Assembly (NCBI GenBank): GCA_964418095.1
Contig: CAYQKM010000001.1
Coordinates: 62,001 to 126,000 of the forward strand
Direction of reading: 5' to 3'
DNA length: 64,000 nucleotides
Source of the DNA: MWBV01 sp964418095
Lineage (GTDB): Archaea > Nanobdellota > Nanobdellia > Pacearchaeales > GW2011-AR1
The position numbers were made by a program, and so were the translations under genes. Below the pieces are notes generated by a model. That model saw nothing but the letters and a program-made list of their open reading frames with translations. It was not told where the DNA came from and did no database searches. This document shows, piece after piece, positions 58,080 to 64,000 of this stretch. How positions within the stretch are numbered: the stretch's first letter is position 1; the number at the start of each line of letters is the position of its first letter.

Positions 58080-59729
58080 TTTTATAAATGATTTAAGTAA
58101 CTGAAAGACTTCTTTTTGTTTATTAGGTAAAAAAGTTATTGAGCCTGCATTTTTGTGTCCTCCACCCTCAACAAATGCCTCTGGAATTTTTTCATTAAGA
58201 TATTTAATAAATTCCTGAACAGAAAAATTAGATTCATCTGTTGCTCTTATTGTTATTGAAGTTGTTAATATCCCAACAGTAACTAAATTAGAAATCTGCT
58301 TTTTAGATTGAAGAAAATCATGTAACATTCCAACAATTCTTCCTGGTTTAGGAAAAAATCCAAACCCTGGAAAAAATTCATCAAAATATAAAAATTGAAG
58401 ATAAGTCTTACCTAGCCTATCTAGTTTAGAATTTGATTCTCCTATCCTAAGCCCTTTTTGATCTAATTCTTTAATATAAGGTGCAAGTAATTCTACAAGT
58501 TGTTTTTGTTTAATCCTGGGCTCACCAAATAAAACTTCAATATACTCTCTAGCTTCCATAAATCTTACCTTAGAAGAAACATACTCAATTACTAATGAAA
58601 TATCTGAAAGAAGCTCTTTAGTATATCCTTGTAGTTGAGCAATTTCTAAATATTTCTCCATTATACTAGGATTAGACAATTCTATTTTATCTGCAAAACC
58701 TGCTAAAGCAGGGATTTGCTCAATGTTTTTCACATCTAAATTCACAAATCTTGCAAATTCTGCACAAAGCATTCCAGCAGAAAATCGTGAACCATCTTCT
58801 CCAACTAAAAAAGGATTTATATGAACTAAAACTTCTTTAGAAATAACATCTTGATTAAAATGATGGTGGTCAATGACAATAAAATCTGCACCATGAACTT
58901 TTCCTTGTTTAATTGCCATTAAATCTTCAGGAGAAGAACCATTATCTGCAATTATAATTAAAGGTATCTTATTAGAGTGTTTAGCAGCATTTCTAAGAGA
59001 GTTTGTCATATCTCTTATAGAATCATCAATTTCATAGAAAGGTGCTGTGCATGGTGCTCTTGTAAAAAATTCCCATGCAGCTTTTTCAGAGTTATGTTGT
59101 TTCTCAATTAAAGGCAATATTGCTCTCTCAAGTGCAAACCCTGCACTATACCCATCTGTATCATTATGATGTCTAACAATTATAGGCCTATCTTGAATTA
59201 TTGCTAATCTTATTTGTGTTGCTGCTTCAATAAATCTACTTCTAAGTTTGCCCAGTATTTCACTATCAACTAAGAAATTAGGAGGAGTTATTTTTGCTCT
59301 CTCTTTTTCAATATTTTTCATTGATTCAAGAAAATTCTGTTTATCTAATTCATTTAAAATTTCTATTGATTTAATTTCTCCTTCAATTTCTCCTTGAAAC
59401 TCTCCTATATCAACAACTGATTTTATAATTGAGCCCTCTACTATTTCAGGGTAAGCTCTTACACCTGGTTTAATAAATCCTTTAAGTGAAAAACTTCCTG
59501 TCCCATCTGAAATAATAAAAACAGTTGGTCCCCCTGTTTGAACAATTTTATAAACCTGCCCTTTTAGAGAAACTCTTTCTTTAATTCCTGTTATTTCAGC
59601 TATTTTTCTTTCATTAACTCTAACAGGAGGTTTTTCTGCATCAGAATATTTGGGCCTAGATTTAAAATCTTGTTTATTTCTTAAGGATTTTTTAGTATTC
59701 TTATTTATATTCTTTTTTAATTTAGCCAT
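58068..59729 (-). CDS. DHH-family (RecJ-like) phosphoesterase with OB domain
   Basis: I set the start at the ATG at 59729; the TTG at 59741 is less likely. Residues about 45-110 form an OB fold ('LKGQVYKIVQTGGPTVFIIS'), then the DHH domain has 'VRHHNDTDGYSAGFALE', 'IIADNGSS' and 'VIDHHHFNQD', and the DHHA1-like end has 'FVEGGGHKNAGSITF'. Archaeal relatives include the RecJ/GAN nucleases linked to the replisome and to RNA degradation. A single-strand exonuclease is the likely activity. Confidence 0.88.
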   Translation of the reverse strand: MAKLKKNINKNTKKSLRNKQDFKSRPKYSDAEKPPVRVNERKIAEITGIKERVSLKGQVYKIVQTGGPTVFIISDGTGSFSLKGFIKPGVRAYPEIVEGSIIKSVVDIGEFQGEIEGEIKSIEILNELDKQNFLESMKNIEKERAKITPPNFLVDSEILGKLRSRFIEAATQIRLAIIQDRPIIVRHHNDTDGYSAGFALERAILPLIEKQHNSEKAAWEFFTRAPCTAPFYEIDDSIRDMTNSLRNAAKHSNKIPLIIIADNGSSPEDLMAIKQGKVHGADFIVIDHHHFNQDVISKEVLVHINPFLVGEDGSRFSAGMLCAEFARFVNLDVKNIEQIPALAGFADKIELSNPSIMEKYLEIAQLQGYTKELLSDISLVIEYVSSKVRFMEAREYIEVLFGEPRIKQKQLVELLAPYIKELDQKGLRIGESNSKLDRLGKTYLQFLYFDEFFPGFGFFPKPGRIVGMLHDFLQSKKQISNLVTVGILTTSITIRATDESNFSVQEFIKYLNEKIPEAFVEGGGHKNAGSITFLPNKQKEVFQLLKSFIKSRQ

Positions 59730-59838
59730 AATATTTAACAACTCTTTTTAATTTAATAAAAAAACTAATAGGGCTCTGTTTAAAAACCTTATCTATAAGA
59801 AGCGAATGATTTAAAAACCATTTTACAATCTAAATATC

Positions 59839-60273
59839 ATGCCATTCAAAATAAATATAGGAACAAAGCAAGGAAAGACTTACAAATTAGAAGTAGAGTC
59901 TGAAGAGTTAGTTGGAAAGTCACTTGGAGAAATAATAAATGGAAAAGATGTTTCTCCTTTACTTGAAGGTTATGAATTTGAAATAACGGGAACAAGTGAT
60001 AAATCTGGTTTTACTTCAATGAAAGATGTAGAAGGGATTGGGCTTAAAAAAGTTTTCTTAGGATATGGAAAAGGTATGCATAAGCGATCAAAAAGAGAAG
60101 GTAAAAAGAAAAGAGCTAACCCAACACCAGGAGGATTAAGATTAAGAAAAACAGTAAGAGGAAAAGTAATCTCAAATGCAATAATTCAGATTAATTTAAA
60201 GCCAGTAAAAGAAGGCTCAAAAAAACTTTCAGAAATATTTTCTGAACAAGATAAATCTAAAGGGCAAGATTAG
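59839..60273 (+). CDS. rps6e: Small ribosomal subunit protein eS6
   Basis: This 144-residue protein is the archaeal S6e: 'FKINIGTKQGKTYKLEVESE', 'GYEFEITGTSDKSGFTSMKD' and 'KRANPTPGGLRLRKTVRGKV'. It is followed within 3 bases by a small unknown gene and then by aIF2 gamma, a gene order seen in many archaea (S6e-aIF2 gamma). Confidence 0.95.
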   Translation: MPFKINIGTKQGKTYKLEVESEELVGKSLGEIINGKDVSPLLEGYEFEITGTSDKSGFTSMKDVEGIGLKKVFLGYGKGMHKRSKREGKKKRANPTPGGLRLRKTVRGKVISNAIIQINLKPVKEGSKKLSEIFSEQDKSKGQD

Positions 60274-60276
60274 AAA

Positions 60277-60588
60277 ATGGTAGAAAAGCCAAAAAAAGAC
60301 TATAAAACACTTAAAGGAATTCTTATAGGTATTGGAATTGCTAGTGCTGTAGGATTAGTTTCAAACAGAGCAAAACACTATTATTTCCCTATTTCGCAAA
60401 AAGATTATGATAATGCAAACTGGTATTCTGCTTCCTGTAATCCTTATAATGCTTATATGAATGAAAACATCCCTCACAATAGAATAACTTGGATGGATTA
60501 TCAAGATGCAGTCAGAGAAAAAAATGGAAAATTATCTGGAGCTACTCTTTTTCCAGATTTAGATAAAAACGGAAAAGTCGGTGAGTAA
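60277..60588 (+). CDS. Small anchored protein between rps6e and aIF2 gamma
   Basis: This 103-residue protein has a basic tail, one hydrophobic helix (about 11-30), and a short outer part ending 'FPDLDKNGKVGE', which has the spacing of an EF-hand-like calcium loop but is too short to be sure. Similar small anchored proteins with a final D-x-D-x-N-G are common in this lineage. It may be unrelated to translation despite its place. Confidence 0.55.
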   Translation: MVEKPKKDYKTLKGILIGIGIASAVGLVSNRAKHYYFPISQKDYDNANWYSASCNPYNAYMNENIPHNRITWMDYQDAVREKNGKLSGATLFPDLDKNGKVGE

Positions 60589-60622
60589 AAGCTTTTAAAA
60601 ACTCTTTCTCCAATTGAATTAT

Positions 60623-61816
60623 ATGGCAAAATCAGAACAAATTCCTGAAATAAATGTGGGGGTAGTTGGACATATTGATCATGGAAAAACAACACTACTT
60701 GGAAAAATCTCTGGAAAATTTACAGATACCCACTCTGAAGAACTTAAGAGGGGAATTACAATAAAACTAGGATATTCAGAGGCAACAATTTACAAAGATT
60801 CTAAAGGAATTTACAATACAAAAGATGGAACTCCTGAAAGATACATCTCATTTATAGATGCTCCAGGACACGAGATGCTTATGGCAAATATGCTTTCAGG
60901 GGCAGCAATTATTGAGGCTGCAATTCTTGTTGTAGCTGCAAATGAAGGAATAAAACCTCAAACAAGAGAACACTTTATGGCTCTTCAAGCAAAAGGAATA
61001 AAAAATATTATTATAGTTCAAAATAAAATAGATTTAGTCTCAAAAGAGAAAGCATTAGAAAATTACAAAAAGATAAAAGAATTTGTTAAAGGAACACTGG
61101 CTGAGAACTCTCCAATTATCCCAGTATCTGCTCAACAAAATATTAACATTGATAAAATACTCCAAGAGCTTTGTAAATTAGAGATACCTAAAAGAGATGA
61201 AGAATCCAAACCGATTTTCCTTATTGCAAGAAGTTTTGATGTAAATAAACCTGGAGCAAATATACCTGATTTAAATGGGGGCATACTAGGAGGGATATTA
61301 AAAAAAGGAAAATTAAAAGTTGGAGATACTATTGAAATAAAGCCGGGATTAAACTTTAAAAAAAATAATCAAACAATCTACCAAACACTAACAACAAAAA
61401 TAATTTCACTTTACAAAGGAAAAGAGAAAGTTAAAGAAGTAATACCCGGAGTTAGCATTTCTATTGAAACTTCATTAGATCCTGTTCTTACAAAGGCAGA
61501 CTCACTTACAGGTTGTGTTGTTTCATTAAAAGGAAATCTTCCTGAAATATCTTATACTCTCTCAATAAAAACAAAATTATTTGAAGATGTAATGGGAACA
61601 GAGCAAAGGCAAAAGGTTGAGCCCTTAAAAATAAAAGAAGTCTTAATGCTTTCTGTAAATACTACAACTACAATAGGGATTATTGAAAAAATATCAAAAG
61701 AAGAAATAGATATATCATTAAATATTCCAATAGTTGCAATTAAAGGAGATAATGTTGGAATTGCGAGAAATATAAATAATCACTGGAGATTAATTGGATT
61801 TGGAGAAGTAAAATAA
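60623..61816 (+). CDS. eif2g: Translation initiation factor aIF2 subunit gamma
   Basis: This GTPase carries initiator tRNA-Met to the small subunit. The ATG at 60623 is preferred over the TTG at 60614. G1 is 'GHIDHGKTTLLGKISG', then 'FIDAPGHEMLMANMLSGA', 'VQNKIDLVSKEKA' and 'VSAQQNIN', and the barrel domains have 'IFLIARSFDVNKPG' and 'GGILGGILKKGKLKVGDTIE'. About 397 residues, normal. The alpha and beta subunits are not in the window. Confidence 0.95.
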   Translation: MAKSEQIPEINVGVVGHIDHGKTTLLGKISGKFTDTHSEELKRGITIKLGYSEATIYKDSKGIYNTKDGTPERYISFIDAPGHEMLMANMLSGAAIIEAAILVVAANEGIKPQTREHFMALQAKGIKNIIIVQNKIDLVSKEKALENYKKIKEFVKGTLAENSPIIPVSAQQNINIDKILQELCKLEIPKRDEESKPIFLIARSFDVNKPGANIPDLNGGILGGILKKGKLKVGDTIEIKPGLNFKKNNQTIYQTLTTKIISLYKGKEKVKEVIPGVSISIETSLDPVLTKADSLTGCVVSLKGNLPEISYTLSIKTKLFEDVMGTEQRQKVEPLKIKEVLMLSVNTTTTIGIIEKISKEEIDISLNIPIVAIKGDNVGIARNINNHWRLIGFGEVK

Positions 61817-61900
61817 TATTAAAATCCAACTTAGACTCAACTAAAATCATTCTTAAAATCACCCTAAAACTTTATAACCTCTATTTATTTTTTAAAATTT

Positions 61901-62692
61901 ATGGAAGTCTATTCTCATTCAAAGCTATCTACATTTGAACAGTGTCCTCTAAAATATAAATTCAGATACATTGATAAAATAAAACCAAAGATTGAGAAAA
62001 CAATAGAGGCTCACCTTGGGAGTGCAGTGCATGATACACTCGAGTGGATATATAACTCAGTAAAGGAATACCCTGAAAAAAACATAACTCTTGATGAAAT
62101 AATAAACTACTATATAGACACCTGGCAAAAAGATTTAACAGAAGACATCCTTATCGTAAAGAAATATTCAACTCAAAGAGATTATTTTAATAAAGGAATT
62201 CAATTTCTTGCAGATTATTATCAAGAAAACTCTCCGTTTAAAGACGGAACAGTTGAATGTGAAAAAAAGATAACTATTAACTTAGATGAGAACACTCAGA
62301 TAAATGGATTTATTGATAGACTGGTGCATGATATTGAGAATGATGTTTATGAGATACATGATTACAAAACTGCTGGAACTCTTCCTTCTCAAGAGAAAAT
62401 GGATCAAGATAGGCAACTTGCACTATATTCAATAGCAATAAAAGAAATATATGGGGTAGATAAAGAAGTAAAGTTAATCTGGCACTATCTTGCACATAAC
62501 CACAAAATAGTTTCAAAAAGAACTCAGGAGCAGTTAGACACACTTAAAAAAGAAACTAAAGAGTTAATAGAGAAAATACAAAATACAGATACTTTCCCTC
62601 CAAACAAATCAATATTATGTGAATGGTGTGAATACAATTCTATTTGCCATGAGTTTAAGAATACTGATAAAAATGAAAGACTAAATTTTTAA
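61901..62692 (+). CDS. RecB-family PD-(D/E)XK nuclease with Fe-S cysteines
   Basis: This 263-residue protein opens 'YSHSKLSTFEQCPLKYKFRY', the RecB/Cas4-like helix with a cysteine at residue 15. The catalytic residues are in 'INGFIDRLVHD' and 'YEIHDYKTAG', followed by 'DRQLALYSIAIKE'. Three C-terminal cysteines ('ILCEWCEYNSICHEF') complete the iron-sulfur site. It is a shorter paralogue of the protein at 50202-51146. A role in DNA repair is expected. Confidence 0.85.
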   Translation: MEVYSHSKLSTFEQCPLKYKFRYIDKIKPKIEKTIEAHLGSAVHDTLEWIYNSVKEYPEKNITLDEIINYYIDTWQKDLTEDILIVKKYSTQRDYFNKGIQFLADYYQENSPFKDGTVECEKKITINLDENTQINGFIDRLVHDIENDVYEIHDYKTAGTLPSQEKMDQDRQLALYSIAIKEIYGVDKEVKLIWHYLAHNHKIVSKRTQEQLDTLKKETKELIEKIQNTDTFPPNKSILCEWCEYNSICHEFKNTDKNERLNF

Positions 62693-62756
62693 AAACAACA
62701 TAATTAACAAATAACAAAATAATAAAGGTTTTAAACTATCTATTCTTAAAATATAT

Positions 62757-63272
62757 ATGGGAAAAGCGGTGCAAATAATGGTTATTATTTCTTTAATTGT
62801 CTTAGCAGGGGCACTAGTTTATTTTATAATTGAATCGCGTGAATCAAAGGAGTATGATGATAAAAGAATCCCTTACTCTCATGTTTCCACAGGAGTTCTA
62901 GCTGAAATGACTCCACCTTCTTTATTATATAACCAAGATATTGAATTCTGGTCAAAAAATAAACTTGTAAAAAAACAATTTGATATAGAAACTAAATTCG
63001 GGCAAAAAGAAGAAGCAGGCAATTTATTTAATTATATTGTGTCAAGTTCAGAAGATTGTGAAAGAGAATTTGATAGGGCAAACTATCCTGTTCAAAACTA
63101 CTATCAAAAAGCAGGAATAGGAACAGAAAAATACAATGTTCATCCTGCAAGAACATGCTGGATAGAAAGGGTTTCTCCAATAAAATCTGAATGCAAAGAA
63201 CCAAGTGAAGGAAAGCCTTGTTTATATTCTTCAAAAGTTAACTGTGTCTGCATATATGCAGTAGAAGCATAA
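62757..63272 (+). CDS. Membrane-anchored protein with cysteine-rich end
   Basis: This 171-residue protein has an N-terminal membrane helix (about 6-26) and an outer domain with six cysteines in the last 80 residues ('SEDCERE', 'ARTCWIE', 'SECKEPSEGKPCLYSS', 'VNCVCIY'), probably disulfide-bonded. I do not recognise the fold. It is convergent with the lipase-like gene at the window end. Confidence 0.6.
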   Translation: MGKAVQIMVIISLIVLAGALVYFIIESRESKEYDDKRIPYSHVSTGVLAEMTPPSLLYNQDIEFWSKNKLVKKQFDIETKFGQKEEAGNLFNYIVSSSEDCEREFDRANYPVQNYYQKAGIGTEKYNVHPARTCWIERVSPIKSECKEPSEGKPCLYSSKVNCVCIYAVEA

Positions 63273-63285
63273 ATATAATTTAAAA

Positions 63286-64000
63286 CTAAATAGATTGCTC
63301 TTTAATTAAATCCTTAACAATTTTATATATTTCAGGGTGACTTGTTGGTTTAATCATTCTTACATGAAAAAAGTCAGTACCACTACATGTTCCATTAACA
63401 TAAATATTTTTAGCTCCTTCTAAATATGCACTTGAGCTTTTAACAATTCCGTCTCCATCTGAACCTTCCCAATAACATCCAATTCCTACAATATTGTAAA
63501 TAGGAATATCAGGCAATGAAAAGCTATTTACCTCACTAATAAACTCACTGGATTTATCCATTTCACTACACTCTAAATCTGCTCCAAATACAGAACAATA
63601 GTTAATAACAAACCCATCTACTCCTTTATGGGGTATGCCAATAAAAATAATTTTTTCTAAACTCTCTGCACCATATTTATTAACATAGTTTCTTGTAACT
63701 AAACCACCCATGCTGTGTGCAACAAGGACAACCTTATCTTTTCCAGTAAGATATTTTACATTAGAGATAATATCATTTAGTCTAGAAGAGTAAGTATCAA
63801 TACTCTCCCATTTAGAGTCAAACACAAAGGAGTTTCCCTCTTCGTTTAGTGTATCAATATAATAAGTTGCCTCAACTAATACTGGAGCATTTATCTTCCC
63901 TAAATACCCTCTTAAATCTTCATCATAGGATTTTTTATATAAATAGCCCACATCTAAGTATCCTTCATCTTTTTCAAGCATCTTTGCCATATCTCCAAAA
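63286..64000 (-). CDS. Alpha/beta-hydrolase (lipase-like), 5'-truncated by the window edge
   Basis: The visible 234 residues contain the nucleophile elbow 'VVLVAHSMGGLVTRNYV' (GxSxG-like, Ser in H-S-M-G-G) and 'EKIIFIGIPHKGVDGFVINY', as in extracellular lipases and PGAP1-like hydrolases. Later Asp and His ('GDGIVKSSSAYLEGAKN', 'DFFHVRMI') complete the triad. The frame stays open to base 64000, so the start lies outside the window; the ATG at 63990 is internal or coincidental. A surface lipase or esterase is likely. Confidence 0.82.
   Translation of the reverse strand, partial: FGDMAKMLEKDEGYLDVGYLYKKSYDEDLRGYLGKINAPVLVEATYYIDTLNEEGNSFVFDSKWESIDTYSSRLNDIISNVKYLTGKDKVVLVAHSMGGLVTRNYVNKYGAESLEKIIFIGIPHKGVDGFVINYCSVFGADLECSEMDKSSEFISEVNSFSLPDIPIYNIVGIGCYWEGSDGDGIVKSSSAYLEGAKNIYVNGTCSGTDFFHVRMIKPTSHPEIYKIVKDLIKEQSI

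Noticed and set aside
60540..60588. Dockerin or EF-hand domain at the end of the 103-residue protein
   Set aside because: Only half of one loop (D-x-D-x-N-G) is present, with no second loop or helix.

Overview
This window comes from a small-genome, very AT-rich archaeon, most likely a DPANN lineage of the Pacearchaeota/Woesearchaeota type. The evidence is archaeal translation machinery (aIF5B, aIF2 gamma, uL16/L10e, eL33/L35ae, eS6, uS10, Dph2, group II chaperonin, archaeal GluRS), class III signal-peptide pilins, TATA-box promoters with many leaderless starts, very short intergenic gaps, and many unassigned proteins with charged tails and membrane anchors. Bacterial-type DNA gyrase and a bacterial-looking surface-protein remnant point to gene transfer. 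The assignment to a phylum is inference; no 16S rRNA gene is present.

Layout. 1-5.5 kb: small membrane proteins, a membrane-anchored HTH regulator, a SIMPL-domain protein, an ABC-2 exporter pair and a DUF2207-like membrane protein. 5.5-9.5 kb: hisS, dph2, a cysteine-rich anchored protein, then a scaffold gap inside 87-bp tandem repeats that copy the 3' end of the adjacent tRNA-His gene. 9.5-13.6 kb: a U32 protein, two tandemly duplicated pilin genes and a C-terminally shortened gltX. 13.6-19.8 kb: a run of unassigned proteins around a TIM-barrel protein and a nucleotidyltransferase. 19.9-24 kb: two ribosomal proteins, a tRNA G10-type methyltransferase, a large double nucleotidyltransferase and tRNA-Gly. 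24-32.5 kb: PEP synthase, a toxin-antitoxin pair, a tRNA-Val gene with a 3' fragment of itself 0.5 kb downstream, a DMT transporter, a radical SAM/SPASM enzyme, thermosome and a CBS protein. 32.5-38.6 kb: a decayed beta-helix gene, then gyrB (with a mini-intein)-nudix-zinc ribbon-gyrA. 38.6-51.2 kb: housekeeping genes (serS, rps10, cyclophilin, CcdA/thioredoxin pair, kamA, infB) among small unknowns. 51.2-53.5 kb: a restriction-modification island with an AbrB-like regulator and palindromic operators. 53.5-64 kb: a MacB-like exporter with two permeases, a DHH/RecJ-like protein, rps6e, aIF2 gamma, a RecB-like nuclease and a partial lipase.

How the genes fit together. Core translation, folding and topology functions are interspersed with envelope functions (three class III signal-peptide proteins, two ABC exporters, a CcdA-thioredoxin relay, an anchored cyclophilin) and with accessory DNA: restriction-modification, toxin-antitoxin, an intein, and tRNA 3'-end duplications typical of integration scars. 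The best candidates for something undescribed are the tRNA-His 3'-end repeat array, the paired NTase proteins (one carrying a degenerate second NTase-like half), the 13-19 kb unknown cluster, and the AbrB-controlled GANTC-type restriction-modification locus.
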